Shown: one piece after another, positions 50,157 through 59,674 of the stretch | Layout: each line of letters begins with the position of its first letter | Numbering within the stretch: position 1 is the first letter of the stretch | From: Anaerozeibacter quisquiliarum | Lineage (GTDB): Bacteria; Bacillota; Clostridia; Christensenellales; Aristaeellaceae | NCBI GenBank assembly: GCA_051162045.1 | Contig: JBISDI010000010.1 | Strand: one strand, 5' to 3' | Length of the DNA: 64,000 bases | The notes under the pieces: model-generated | Told to the model about the DNA's origin: nothing | Seen by the model: only the letters and a program-made list of their open reading frames with translations | Database searches by the model: none | Program-made: the position numbers and the translations under genes

Positions 50157-51689
50157 ATGAGAAAAGCCATCGCACTGCTGCTGACGCTGATCCTGGCGCT
50201 CGGCGTCGCCGCGGCCGGGAATGCCGAAGCGCAGCCCACCACGCTGATCTACGGCAGCGGGGACTACACCCGCATCAACCCCGCCATGGACGAGCATGGC
50301 GAGATCAATATCCTGCTCTTTAACGGCCTCACCGGGCACAACGGCATCAACGAGGTGGTTCCCGCGCTGGCCAGGAGCTGGGAATTCGACGAAAGCGCCT
50401 GTACCTACACCTTTCATCTGGAGGAGAACGTGACCTGGCACGACGGCGAGCCCTTCACGGCCGACGACGTCAAGTTCACCATCGAGACCATCATGGACCC
50501 CGACAATGGCTCTGAGAACGCCCCCAACTACGAAGATGTAAAGGAAATCACGGTTCTTGACGAGCATACCGTTTCCTTCAAATTATCGGCCCCCAATGTC
50601 GCCTTCCTCGATTATATGTCGCTTGCGGTTCTCCCCGAACACCTGCTCGCGGGCGAGGACATGCAGGAGTCCGCTTTCTTCCGCAATCCTGTCGGCACCG
50701 GTCCCTACAAGCTCGAGAGCTGGGACGAGGGTCAGGCGATCGTGCTGGTGAAGAATGAGGATTACTTCAAAGGCGCGCCCAACATCGACCGCATCATCTT
50801 CAAAATCGTCCCCGACGACAACGCCAAGGCCATTCAGATGGAGTCTGGCGAGCTGGACATGGCGCTGCTGACGCCCAAAGATGCCCAGATGTTCGCGGAC
50901 AGGGACGGCTATACCCGCTTCGACATGCTGACGTCCGATTACCGCGGCATCCTCTTCAATTTTCGCAACGCCTACTGGACGGAGAATAAGGACATCATCC
51001 CGGCGATCTGCTACGGCATCGACCGCCAGGCCATCATCGACGCCGTGCTGCTGGGGCAGGGCATGGCCGCCTACGGCCCGCTGCAGCGCAACATCTACAA
51101 CAACGAGGACGTAGAGCGCTATGACTACAGCCCCGAAAAGGCCAGGGAGGTGCTGGAAACCGCCGGCTGCACCCTGGGCGACGACGGCTTTTACTACCGG
51201 AGCGGCGAGAAGATCGGCTTCGTCATCAGCGTGCGCGCGGGCGATCAGGTGCGTGTGGACATCGCGCAGGCAGCCGCGCAGCAACTGCGCCAGATCGGCA
51301 TCGACGTCAGCGTCGAGATTCCCGCCAAGACCGATTGGGGCGGACAGATGGCCTTCCTCATCGGCTGGGGCAGCCCGTTTGACGCCGACGATCACACCTA
51401 CAAGGTGTTCGGCACCGACAAGGGCGCAAACTACTCCGGCTACTCCAACGCCCTGGTCGATCAGTATCTGACCGAGGCGCGCCGGTCCGCCGATCCCGCC
51501 GTGCGTGCCGAGGCCTACGACAAGTTCCAGGCCGAGCTGGCGAGCGACCCGGCCTATGCCTTCATCTGCTACATCGACGCCAACTACGTGGTCAATTCCT
51601 CGGTGCGGGGCATCGACGCGGGCACCATCATGGGGCATCACGGCGTCGGCATCTTCTGGAACGTCGCCGAGTGGACCATCTCCAAATAG
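50157..51689 (+). CDS. Peptide/nickel-type ABC transporter substrate-binding protein (family 5)
   Basis: 510 residues after GGGAGG. The signal peptide ends NAEA-QP without a lipobox. The mature protein has family 5 features: LARSWEFDESACTYTFHLEENVTWHDGEPFTADDV and NPVGTGPYKLESWDEG. It captures oligopeptides, dipeptides or similar solutes for the DppBCDF-type complex encoded downstream. Like the sugar-binding protein at 9709 it lacks a lipid anchor. First gene of a five-gene operon with operator-like sites and a structured leader. Confidence 0.93.
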   Translation: MRKAIALLLTLILALGVAAAGNAEAQPTTLIYGSGDYTRINPAMDEHGEINILLFNGLTGHNGINEVVPALARSWEFDESACTYTFHLEENVTWHDGEPFTADDVKFTIETIMDPDNGSENAPNYEDVKEITVLDEHTVSFKLSAPNVAFLDYMSLAVLPEHLLAGEDMQESAFFRNPVGTGPYKLESWDEGQAIVLVKNEDYFKGAPNIDRIIFKIVPDDNAKAIQMESGELDMALLTPKDAQMFADRDGYTRFDMLTSDYRGILFNFRNAYWTENKDIIPAICYGIDRQAIIDAVLLGQGMAAYGPLQRNIYNNEDVERYDYSPEKAREVLETAGCTLGDDGFYYRSGEKIGFVISVRAGDQVRVDIAQAAAQQLRQIGIDVSVEIPAKTDWGGQMAFLIGWGSPFDADDHTYKVFGTDKGANYSGYSNALVDQYLTEARRSADPAVRAEAYDKFQAELASDPAYAFICYIDANYVVNSSVRGIDAGTIMGHHGVGIFWNVAEWTISK

Positions 51690-51758
51690 AGCACAGAGCA
51701 ATCGGCGGCGAGAGGGGCTGAGATTCAGCCCCTCCGTTCGTATGGGCGAGGAATCAAA

Positions 51759-52772
51759 ATGTCTGAGTTGTTGGAGGTCAGGAATCTGTCCGTCAGCTTC
51801 TACACCCCGCAGGGGGAAGTGGAGGCGGTCAGGGACGTCAGCTTCACGCTGAAGGCAGGCGAGGTGCTGGCGGTTGTGGGCGAATCGGGCTGCGGTAAGA
51901 GCGCCCTGTGCAAGTCCATCATGCATTTGCTGCCCCGGACCGCGCGCATAAAGTCGGGCGGCATCCTGGTCGAGGGCGTCGACATCGCCGCCTACCGCGA
52001 GCGGGACATGCGAAAATTGCGCGGCAGGCTGTTTTCCATGGTGTTTCAGGATCCCATGACCTCGCTGAACCCCACCATGTCCATTGGCAGCCAGATTGCC
52101 GAGGCCGTGCGGGTGTATCAGCCGAAAATCTCCCGAGATGCGCTGAACAGGCGCGTGCTGGAGCTGATGGAGTTGGTGGGCATCGAGCATGCCGAAGCGC
52201 GCGCGAAGCTCTATCCCTACAATTTCTCCGGCGGCATGCGCCAGCGCAGCGTCATGGCCATCGCCCTGGCCGCCAATTCCCGCATCCTGTTTGCCGACGA
52301 GCCGACTACGGCGCTGGACGTGACCATTCAGGCACAGATTCTCGACCTTCTGCGGGACATCCAGAGAAAGCTTAATACGGCCACGCTGCTCATCTCCCAC
52401 GACCTGGGCGTGGTCGCCCGCGTGGCGGACAGAGTGGCCGTGATGTACGCGGGCAGGATCGTCGAGATCGGCACGGCCGAGGAGATCTATTACGATCCCA
52501 GGCATCCCTATACCTGGGGGCTGATGCGCGCTCTGCCCGCGCTGTCCCGGGGAAAGGACAGCCTCTATACGCTTCCCGGCATGCCGCCGACGCTGGTGAA
52601 TCCGCCCAAGGGCGACGCCTTTGCCTGCCGCAATGAATACGCGCTGGCGATCGACTACGAGGAGCCGCCGCCGATGTTTCGCGTGACCGACACGCACTGG
52701 GCGGCGACCTGGCTGCTCGATCCGCGCGCGCCGCGGGTTGCGCCGCCGGTGGGAGGTGACGGAAATGGCTGA
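51759..52772 (+). CDS. Peptide ABC transporter ATPase, DppD/OppD type
   Basis: 337 residues. Walker A GESGCGKS (41-48), signature FSGGMRQRSVMAIALA, Walker B LFADEPTTALD and the C-terminal oligopeptide/dipeptide transporter extension (LPGMPPTLVNPPKGDAFACRNEY). Most OppD-type proteins have a Cys cluster for an iron-sulfur site in this tail; here only one Cys remains. It overlaps the next ATPase by 8 bases. Confidence 0.95.
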   Translation: MSELLEVRNLSVSFYTPQGEVEAVRDVSFTLKAGEVLAVVGESGCGKSALCKSIMHLLPRTARIKSGGILVEGVDIAAYRERDMRKLRGRLFSMVFQDPMTSLNPTMSIGSQIAEAVRVYQPKISRDALNRRVLELMELVGIEHAEARAKLYPYNFSGGMRQRSVMAIALAANSRILFADEPTTALDVTIQAQILDLLRDIQRKLNTATLLISHDLGVVARVADRVAVMYAGRIVEIGTAEEIYYDPRHPYTWGLMRALPALSRGKDSLYTLPGMPPTLVNPPKGDAFACRNEYALAIDYEEPPPMFRVTDTHWAATWLLDPRAPRVAPPVGGDGNG

Positions 52773-53667
52773 GGAGGTTTTGCTGGACGTGCGGAATCTG
52801 TCGCATGTGTTCCCGCTGACCCGGAAGATCGCCGTCCGCGCCGTCGACGGCGTGTCGTTCCAGATCCGCCGCGGCGAGGTCTTTGGGCTGGTGGGCGAGT
52901 CCGGCTCGGGCAAGTCCACGGTGGCCCGCTGCGTGATGAACATCCATCGCCCCTCATCCGGCAGCATCGTCTACAAGGGAATCGACGTATGTGACCGGGC
53001 GCAGTTCCGGCGCAACCGGCGGCTTTTGCAGGCGACGCGTCAGATCATCTTTCAGGATTCCAACTCCAGCCTCAACCAACGCATGACGGCCTGCGACATC
53101 ATCGCCGAGCCGATGAAGATCCACCGCATCGTCCCGCCCCGGGGCAGTTACCGGGCGGAGGCCGCGTTCCAGATGAAATATGTGGGGCTGGACGAGAGCT
53201 ACTTGGACAAGTATCCCGGCGAGCTCTCCGGCGGCCAGCACCAGCGCATCGCCATCGCCCGGGCGCTGGCGATGGAGCCGGAATTGCTGGTGGCCGACGA
53301 GCCGATCGCCTCGCTGGACGTATCCATTCAAGCGCAGATCGTCAACCTGTTCCGCCACCTGCAGCGCGAGCATGGATTCTCCTTTCTGTTCATCGCGCAC
53401 GATCTGGCGATGGTGGAATACCTGTGCGACCGCGTGGGCGTCATGTATCGCGGCAAGCTGGTCGAGGTCGCGCCGACTGCGGAGCTGTTCGGCAATCCCC
53501 TGCACGCCTACACGCGCGCGCTCTTGTCCGCCATCCCAATTCCCGACCCCGTGCGGGAGCGGGCGCGAGAGACGCGCGCGCTTGAGGAGGACGATTTTTG
53601 CCGGGACGGCGAGATGGCGGAGGTCTCGCCGGGCCATCTCGTGCTGCGTGAAAGGGGGAAGGCCTGA
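52765..53667 (+). CDS. Peptide ABC transporter ATPase, DppF/OppF type
   Basis: 300 residues from the ATG after GGGAGG. Walker A GESGSGKS (44-51), signature LSGGQHQRIAIARALA, Walker B LVADEPIASLD. It is the second ATPase of the heterodimer. The tail (LPI-PDPVRERARETRALEEDDFC) is short. Its stop overlaps the permease ATG by one base. Confidence 0.95.
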   Translation: MAEEVLLDVRNLSHVFPLTRKIAVRAVDGVSFQIRRGEVFGLVGESGSGKSTVARCVMNIHRPSSGSIVYKGIDVCDRAQFRRNRRLLQATRQIIFQDSNSSLNQRMTACDIIAEPMKIHRIVPPRGSYRAEAAFQMKYVGLDESYLDKYPGELSGGQHQRIAIARALAMEPELLVADEPIASLDVSIQAQIVNLFRHLQREHGFSFLFIAHDLAMVEYLCDRVGVMYRGKLVEVAPTAELFGNPLHAYTRALLSAIPIPDPVRERARETRALEEDDFCRDGEMAEVSPGHLVLRERGKA

Positions 53668-54674
53668 TGGCAAAGCGCAATCCCGCCCTCTATTACGGCG
53701 GGAAGCTGATGGCGTTTGTGCTGAGCGTAGCGGTATTGTCAACGGTGGTGTTCTATGTGTCGCGGCTGGCGCCGGGGGACCCGCTGGTCTCCTACTACGG
53801 CGACCGCGTGGAAAAGATGAGCCCGGAGGAGCGCGCGTGGGCGGAGGACAGGCTGGGCCTGAACGACCCCATCCATGTGCAGTACGTCCGCTGGCTGGGG
53901 AACGCACTGCGCGGCGACTTCGGCATCTCCTACAAGTACAAGATGGACGTGCTTGAGGTCATCGGCGGCAGAATCGGCAATACACTGCTGCTGGGCGGCA
54001 TAGGATTCGTGCTGATCTTCGCGCTGGCGCTCCTGCTCGGGGTGCTGTGCGCCTGGCACGAGGATCGACTGCTCGACCGGCTGATCTGCAAGGCGGGCAC
54101 GATTTCCAGCTGCATACCGGAGTTCTGGCTCTCGCTCGTGCTGATCCTGATCTTTGCGATGCAACTCAGATGGCTGCCCAGCAGCGGGGCGTACAGCATC
54201 GGCAAGAGCGGCGATGTCGCAGATCGGATTGCGCACCTCGTGCTGCCGATGACCATCGTCGTGGTCAGCCATCTGTGGTATTACGCCTACATGATCCGCA
54301 ACAAGATCCTGGAGGAGGTTCGCGCGGACTATGTGCTGCTGGCCAAGGCGAAGGGCCTCGCCAAACGCAGGATCATGTTTGGGCATTGCCTGCGCAACGC
54401 CATTCCCGCCTACCTCAGCATCATGGCCATTTCGGCGCCGCATGTGATGGGCGGCACCTACATCATCGAGGCGGTGTTCTCCTACCCCGGAATCGGCACG
54501 CTGTCCTATGAGAGCGCGCGCTATCAGGACTACAATCTGCTGATGCTCTTGTGCATTCTCTCCGGCGTACTGGTGATTCTCTGCAACATCGTCGCGCAGA
54601 CCATCAACGAGCGGATCGACCCGCGCATCCGCTCGGCCGAGGTGATGGAGACATCGGAGGTGACGAGGCTGTGA
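53667..54674 (+). CDS. Peptide ABC transporter permease, DppB/OppB type
   Basis: 335 residues with about six membrane helices. The N-terminal region GDPLVSYYGD and the EAA loop YVLLAKAKGLAKRRIMFGHCLRNA with the C-terminal VMGGTYIIEAVFSYPGIGTLSYESARYQDYNLLM are typical of DppB. It forms the membrane pore with the next gene product. Confidence 0.95.
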   Translation: MAKRNPALYYGGKLMAFVLSVAVLSTVVFYVSRLAPGDPLVSYYGDRVEKMSPEERAWAEDRLGLNDPIHVQYVRWLGNALRGDFGISYKYKMDVLEVIGGRIGNTLLLGGIGFVLIFALALLLGVLCAWHEDRLLDRLICKAGTISSCIPEFWLSLVLILIFAMQLRWLPSSGAYSIGKSGDVADRIAHLVLPMTIVVVSHLWYYAYMIRNKILEEVRADYVLLAKAKGLAKRRIMFGHCLRNAIPAYLSIMAISAPHVMGGTYIIEAVFSYPGIGTLSYESARYQDYNLLMLLCILSGVLVILCNIVAQTINERIDPRIRSAEVMETSEVTRL

Positions 54675-55555
54675 ACAATGCGTTTGACATGGTCGGCATG
54701 CGCGCCCCGGAGCCGGAGGCGACGCCACCCCAACCCAGGTGGTATCGCAACAAGCCGATTGTCTCCATGATTGTGCTGGGGCTGATCGTGCTGGGCTGCC
54801 TGCTGTGCGATTTCATCATCACCAAGGACCCCACCTATCTGGACCTGATGAACTGCAACCGCGCGCCCGGCGGCGAGTTTTTGCTGGGCACGGACACCAT
54901 GGGGCGGGACATCTTCTCGATGATCTGGTATGGCGGCCGGATTTCGCTGTTCATAGGCTTTGCCGCCACGCTGATCTCCACCGCGGCGGCGATCGTCTTC
55001 GGGGCCGTCAGCGGCAGCGCTCCACAGTGGTTGGACACGCTGCTCATGCGCTTTACCGAAATCCTCTTGAGCGTGCCGAACCTGCTGGTCGTCATCTTGA
55101 TTCAGGCGGTTCTCAGCAAGGCGAATGTGCTCAGCATCGCCTTCGTCATCGGCATCACCAGTTGGACGAGCATCGCCAAGGTGGTGCGTACCGAGGTGCG
55201 GCAGATCCGGGGCAGCGAATATGTCATCGCCTCGAAGTGCATGGGCGGCGGGTTTTTTCATGTGCTGTGGCGGCATCTCGCGCCGAATTTCGTCTCCTCG
55301 ATCATGTTCATGGTGGTGATGAACATCCGCGGCGCCATCGTCGCCGAATCTACGCTTAGCTTCATGGGCATCGGTCTGCCCATCGAGGTTATCTCCTGGG
55401 GCGGCATGCTCTCGCTGTCGGAGAAGGCGCTGCTCACAGGCTCCTGGTGGATTATCCTCATCCCCGGTCTGTTCCTCGTGACGACGCTGATGTGCATCAC
55501 CAACTTGGGCAATAGCCTGCGCAAGAGTATAAACCGCAAGCAAAGCAACCTGTGA
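54671..55555 (+). CDS. Peptide ABC transporter permease, DppC/OppC type
   Basis: 294 residues from a GTG overlapping the upstream TGA, with GGAGGTGA upstream. It carries the LGTDTMGRDIFSMIWYGGRISL motif of OppC and the EAA loop YVIASKCMGGGFFHVLWRHLAPN. The longer frame from 54551 reads through the upstream permease and was rejected. Last gene of the operon. Confidence 0.95.
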   Translation: MNNAFDMVGMRAPEPEATPPQPRWYRNKPIVSMIVLGLIVLGCLLCDFIITKDPTYLDLMNCNRAPGGEFLLGTDTMGRDIFSMIWYGGRISLFIGFAATLISTAAAIVFGAVSGSAPQWLDTLLMRFTEILLSVPNLLVVILIQAVLSKANVLSIAFVIGITSWTSIAKVVRTEVRQIRGSEYVIASKCMGGGFFHVLWRHLAPNFVSSIMFMVVMNIRGAIVAESTLSFMGIGLPIEVISWGGMLSLSEKALLTGSWWIILIPGLFLVTTLMCITNLGNSLRKSINRKQSNL

Positions 55556-55608
55556 GGGCGTGTAGTCTCCACAAAACGCTGTCCGGGCGAAAATAGCAGA
55601 ACGCCCTG

Positions 55609-55637
55609 TTGACAGCGGCGCGCGCGCGTGGGATAAT
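55609..55637 (+). promoter_or_regulatory. Promoter of the TraX-like gene
   Basis: TTGACA (55609-55614), 17-base spacer, GATAAT (55632-55637), 35 bases before the ATG at 55673. Confidence 0.75.
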
Positions 55638-55672
55638 TGAGTCCATCGATTGATTCTGCGGGAGGGACGCGC

Positions 55673-56437
55673 ATGACAGCAGCCAGGGGCGGCATTCGGC
55701 TCAACACCGACACCGGCTTTTTGAAGATCATCGCCATGATTACCATGGTGATCGACCATGTGGGCGCGGTGTTCTATCCGGGGCTCACGGTCATGCGCAT
55801 CATCGGGCGCATTGCCTTTCCGATTTACGCCTACTGTATCGCGGTGGGCTGCGTCTATACACGCAACATCGCCAAGTACGCGCTGCGCGTGCTGGTGCTG
55901 GCCGTCGTTTCCCAGCCGATCTACGTGATCGCGCTCAGGCACATAACGCCCGCCATGAGCGAGCTTATGCAGGCGGGGCTGATGAACCCGCTGAACCTCT
56001 TGAAGTGGTACGGCGACAGCCTGCGCTACGCCAACATCCTGTTTACGCTGCTGTTCGGCATCCTGATGATCTGGAGCCTCAAGGAAAAGAAGTACGTGGT
56101 GACCGGTGTGCTGACGCTCGCCGTGTTTCAGTTATCCGGCTTCATCAACTACGGCTGGCGCGGCGTGGCGATGATGCTGATCTTCCACGCGTTTATCGAC
56201 CGCCCCACCACCTCGTTTTTGTGGATGGCGGGCTTCATGACTTGGTGGGGGCTGACCACCGGCTCGAGCAACAGCCTGTTCGGCGTGCAGTTTGCGCTGC
56301 AGACGTATGCGCTGCTGGCGCTGCCGCTGATCTACATCCCCACGAAGACTCAGTGGAAGCTGCCCAAGTGGGCGTTCTATCTGTTCTATCCGGCGCATCT
56401 GGCGGCGATCTATGGGGCGACGCTGCTGCTGCGCTGA
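55673..56437 (+). CDS. TraX family membrane protein
   Basis: 254 residues after CGGGAGGG with about eight membrane helices. TGFLKIIAMITMVIDHVGAVFYPG and RIIGRIAFPIYAYCIAVG are the TraX signature. TraX acetylates F-pilin in plasmid F, while chromosomal copies like this one in Firmicutes are probably acyltransferases of unknown substrate. Monocistronic. No conjugation gene is nearby. Confidence 0.9.
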   Translation: MTAARGGIRLNTDTGFLKIIAMITMVIDHVGAVFYPGLTVMRIIGRIAFPIYAYCIAVGCVYTRNIAKYALRVLVLAVVSQPIYVIALRHITPAMSELMQAGLMNPLNLLKWYGDSLRYANILFTLLFGILMIWSLKEKKYVVTGVLTLAVFQLSGFINYGWRGVAMMLIFHAFIDRPTTSFLWMAGFMTWWGLTTGSSNSLFGVQFALQTYALLALPLIYIPTKTQWKLPKWAFYLFYPAHLAAIYGATLLLR

Positions 56438-56574
56438 CGCGCCGCCTCGCGCACGGGGAAAGACCGTACACGGCGCGAGATATGCGCACCAAGTCTGGAT
56501 AAGCCGATCCCGGAAAGCGATCCGGTACACGATTGTTTTTGCCTTCGATTTGCGAACCATCCTTTAGGGAAAAA

Positions 56575-57255
56575 CTACGGGGCTGAATAACGGGATCTTG
56601 GAGCTTGTGCGCCGTGCTTTTGGGAATTTCCCTCCGGAAAACCTCCGAACAGGCAAGCGCCCAATACCGCATTGAATCCGGTTGCGGCAAATACGCTGAA
56701 GCGCTCGGGAATGCCGAAGTATTCTGCCGGCACGACGCCCACCCCGACTGCCCCCGCAAACATCAGCAGCAACGCGGCGGTTGCCCAAGCCGCCAGATAA
56801 CGGTAGCGTATGTCACGATACCCTCCGACCATTATGACGGAAAGGGAGAGAATGGAGAGCAAAACCACAGGCACTGTCACCGCATAAATGTGCATGATAT
56901 CCTGGAACGTGCCTGCGTTTCCCCGGTCGGATATCGGAAACATGGCATAGCCTATGCTGGATACCCAATTCATGGCCGCAAACAGATAGATTCCGATGCG
57001 CAGCGTTTTGTTGAGTTTTCCTTGGATAAACACGCAGACCATCATGATCGAGATCATGCCGCAGACACCATAGAGACATGAGAGCTGCGCCCATAGCATT
57101 CTTGAGGGAGCGTTGCTTGCGCTCAAATCGCTCACTGCCTGCGCCATCCATTGGTAACCGGGATACGCCAGGGGAGAAAAGACCACCGCAGCCGCATACG
57201 ACAACAAACTGACAATGCCCAACAGGCCGCACCAATGGATCAATGACCGTTTCAT
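56575..57255 (-). CDS. DUF998 family membrane protein
   Basis: 226 residues after CGGAGGAGA with about six membrane helices (LIHWCGLLGIVSLLSYAAAVVFSPLAYPGYQWMAQAVSDLSA.. ) of the DUF998 type. Base composition here is clearly lower in GC than in neighbours, hinting at recent transfer. The final codons of a 70-codon upstream frame overlap its start as ATGA, so it may once have been second in an operon. Function unknown. Confidence 0.82.
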   Translation of the reverse strand: MKRSLIHWCGLLGIVSLLSYAAAVVFSPLAYPGYQWMAQAVSDLSASNAPSRMLWAQLSCLYGVCGMISIMMVCVFIQGKLNKTLRIGIYLFAAMNWVSSIGYAMFPISDRGNAGTFQDIMHIYAVTVPVVLLSILSLSVIMVGGYRDIRYRYLAAWATAALLLMFAGAVGVGVVPAEYFGIPERFSVFAATGFNAVLGACLFGGFPEGNSQKHGAQAPRSRYSAP

Positions 57256-57440
57256 GCGAAATCTCCTCCGATTCTATAGAGTCTGTTGAACTGCTTTATG
57301 TGTTGTTCCAAAATCTCCAAGACCTCCTGCTCCCATAAGTTTCGCAAATTGAAGCAGCGGCCATGGAAAACCGGACATGGTTGCGGCCGTTTGGCAGAAT
57401 AGAGTTGCTGACTGCATTCACCAAAAGGAGGCTGGAAACC

Positions 57441-57569
57441 ATGTCCGACGAGAAGATGATACACCTGAATGAAGGCGCGATCAAGAGTGAACTGAAAGAA
57501 CAGTTGGATAACCTACAAAAATTCGAAAACAGGAGCCGCCAGTGTGCAAAAATGGGTCGGCGCTCATGA
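57441..57569 (+). pseudogene. Possible truncated transposase start (IS256-like)
   Basis: An ATG after AAAAGGAGG gives 42 codons: MSDEKMIHLNEGAIKSELKEQLDN then sequence of different character to the stop. The start resembles the short conserved N-terminus before the DDE domain of IS256-type transposases, from memory. The rest of a transposase is absent. It could instead be a small unrelated gene. The surrounding 57256-57655 region has lower GC and no other gene. Confidence 0.3.
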
Positions 57570-57655
57570 GATGAATTGGCCCCAAGTCGGTAGACAGGCG
57601 CGCAGCGCGGAGCGCCGCCCGGTTGGCACAGGCGGATTCGGGGGACCCGACGGCC

Positions 57656-58915
57656 TCACGGGCCGGGAAGGGGCACGGTCAGGGTGAAAACGGCACCTTC
57701 CGGACTGTTCTGGGCGCACAGGGAACCCCTGTGCAAAACGGCGATTTCCTGAGCCAGGGCCATGCCGATGCCGGTGCCGCCATGTTTTCCGTAGTAGAAT
57801 CGCTCGAAGATATGGGGAAGATCGCCGGGGGTGATGCCGCTGCCATCATCGGCGATAATCACCGAGGCGGAGCAGTTCTCCACCCGGACCGAGACCGTCA
57901 CGCGGGAGCGGGCATAGCGCACACCATTTGCCAGAATATTGCCAATGGCCTGGGACAGTTGACGCTCGTCGGCCATCAGCGGCAGTTCCGCCTCGTGCAG
58001 GTTCGCTTCCAAGCTCACCCCTTTTTGCATCGCCATGCCGGAAACCGTCGCCATGCCGCCATAGATCAGCTCACGCAGGTCAACCTTTTCCATTCTGGGC
58101 GCGGCTCTGCCGCTGTCGATGCGGGAAAGGTACAAAAGATCTTCCACCAACTGCCGCATGCGTTCGCTTTCCTCCAAAATGACGCCCGCCGCAGCCTTCG
58201 CGTCCAGCATCACGCCGGTTGCGATACCCTCGGCATAGCCCTGGATGGATGTGATGGGGGTTTTGAGCTCATGGGAGGCGTTCTGGAAAAAACGCTTCAT
58301 GCGTTCCTCGGAGTCCTCGATCATCATGCCGGTGCGCAGGCCGATGCCGCAGGCCGCCGCGGAAAACAGCAGTACTGCCACCGCGAAGGCCAGGTTGACC
58401 CCGGACCACAGGCGCGACCAGGGCGTGACATTGACGTAGAGCAGGGCGCTGGCGATGCTGTCGAAGGATTCCTCCGCGTGGCCTTCCTCGTCGTAGCTCA
58501 CTTCGTAGTCCGCCCGCTCGGGGAGCGATACCTGCCGGACGTAGTAGTTTTGCCCGCCCAGCGTCACGGCGCAGGGTTCTTCGGAAAGGAGGGATTCCTT
58601 GTGCTGCGCCTGATAGGTCAGCAGATCGTTTGTCACGCCCAGGGGATCGTAATAATAGTCGATACCGGCGTCAAAAGGGTTGTTGTCTTTGTCCAGATAA
58701 AGAAAATTGACCACGAACAGGTCATACAGGTCGATGTCATAATTGTTCTCTCCCCGAAGCCAGGCGGCGTTTGCGTTCAGAGCCTGACGCGCCTGGCTGT
58801 TTATGTGGCGGATCATGACTACATTGAAGACCGCCAGCAGCAAGATCAGCGCGCCCAAGGCCACGCCGGTAGTGACCCAAAACACCTTGGCGCCGTTTTT
58901 CTTCACCAGTTTCAT
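57656..58915 (-). CDS. Sensor histidine kinase
   Basis: 419 residues. TM1 (about 12-34), an extracellular region of about 130 residues, TM2 (about 171-193), then a HisKA domain with H215 in NASHELKTPITSIQGYAEG, and an HATPase with N box (AIGNILANGVRYA), DDGSGI and GGTGIGMALAQEI. There is no clear HAMP. The ATG overlaps the response regulator stop (ATGA). It is the second gene of a two-component pair downstream of the ABC permease; cell-envelope sensing is inferred from context. Confidence 0.95.
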   Translation of the reverse strand: MKLVKKNGAKVFWVTTGVALGALILLLAVFNVVMIRHINSQARQALNANAAWLRGENNYDIDLYDLFVVNFLYLDKDNNPFDAGIDYYYDPLGVTNDLLTYQAQHKESLLSEEPCAVTLGGQNYYVRQVSLPERADYEVSYDEEGHAEESFDSIASALLYVNVTPWSRLWSGVNLAFAVAVLLFSAAACGIGLRTGMMIEDSEERMKRFFQNASHELKTPITSIQGYAEGIATGVMLDAKAAAGVILEESERMRQLVEDLLYLSRIDSGRAAPRMEKVDLRELIYGGMATVSGMAMQKGVSLEANLHEAELPLMADERQLSQAIGNILANGVRYARSRVTVSVRVENCSASVIIADDGSGITPGDLPHIFERFYYGKHGGTGIGMALAQEIAVLHRGSLCAQNSPEGAVFTLTVPLPGP

Positions 58916-59607
58916 GGCCGTCCGCCTCCGGTAGTCAGCTTGTAGCCGAAACCCCAGATGGTGGATAGTTGAGCCTTACTGCCCGCCAGTTGGAGCTTCT
59001 TGCGCACACGGCGCACGGTTTCGTCGGTGACGCGGGTCTCAACGTCCTCCTTGAAGCCCCATACGGCGTCCAGCAGTTCCTCCCGGGACACGGCGCAGCC
59101 CGGCTTTTTCATCATATAGGCCAGAAGGCTGAACTCGGTCATGGTCAGCGCAACGGGTTTTCCCCCGGCGCGGATTTCCCGCTGCTCCGGGAGATATGTC
59201 AGATCCCCGCAGGCGGGCGTCTCGTCCCGACCGGCCCGCTCCATCTCCACACGGCGCAGAATGGCCTTTACCCGCAGCATTAAAAGCGTCGGACGAAAGG
59301 GCTTGGTCAGGTAGTCGTCGCTACCCATGGAGATGCCCACCACCTGATCGGCGTCGGAATCCTTGGCGGTAAGGATGATAATGGGGACCTTGGACACCCG
59401 ACGGATGCGGGCGCAGATGGTCATGCCGTCGGTGCCCGGCATCATCACGTCCAGAAGGATCAGATCCGGCGCTTCTTTTTCAAAGGCGTCATAAAGCAGA
59501 TCCCCATTTTCGAAAATTGTTACCCGATAGCCTTCGCTTTCCAGAAAACGCAGCAGCAGGCCGCGGATATTGGGGTCGTCGTCGGCGGCGTAAATTCGGT
59601 AGGCCAA
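58912..59607 (-). CDS. OmpR family response regulator
   Basis: 231 residues from a TTG (59605-59607) after CGGGGGAG, beginning LAYRIYAADDDPNIRG. Receiver acidic pocket D9-D11, phospho-acceptor D53 (LLDVMMPG), Lys in KPFRP; a winged helix C-terminus with TVRRVRKKL and WGFGYKL. A longer frame reads back into the permease gene and lacks a ribosome site. Its partner kinase follows directly. The promoter at 59642-59670 starts within the end of the permease region. Confidence 0.94.
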   Translation of the reverse strand: MAYRIYAADDDPNIRGLLLRFLESEGYRVTIFENGDLLYDAFEKEAPDLILLDVMMPGTDGMTICARIRRVSKVPIIILTAKDSDADQVVGISMGSDDYLTKPFRPTLLMLRVKAILRRVEMERAGRDETPACGDLTYLPEQREIRAGGKPVALTMTEFSLLAYMMKKPGCAVSREELLDAVWGFKEDVETRVTDETVRRVRKKLQLAGSKAQLSTIWGFGYKLTTGGGRP

Positions 59608-59641
59608 GTCGTTCTCCCCCGTTGGACATTCTTCCGTACCC

Positions 59642-59670
59642 AGTATATCGCACCCGAATGGTCTTTGCAA
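59642..59670 (-). promoter_or_regulatory. Promoter of the two-component pair
   Basis: Minus strand: TTGCAA (59665-59670), 17-base spacer, TATACT (59642-59647), about 35 bases before the regulator TTG start. It allows the two-component genes to be transcribed apart from the permease. Confidence 0.75.
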
Positions 59671-59674
59671 GGCG

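Noticed and set aside
57252..57464. 70-codon minus-strand frame ending ATGA with the DUF998 gene
   Set aside because: No ribosome site or recognisable motif; it overlaps the plus-strand remnant. The overlap with the start is suggestive but not enough.
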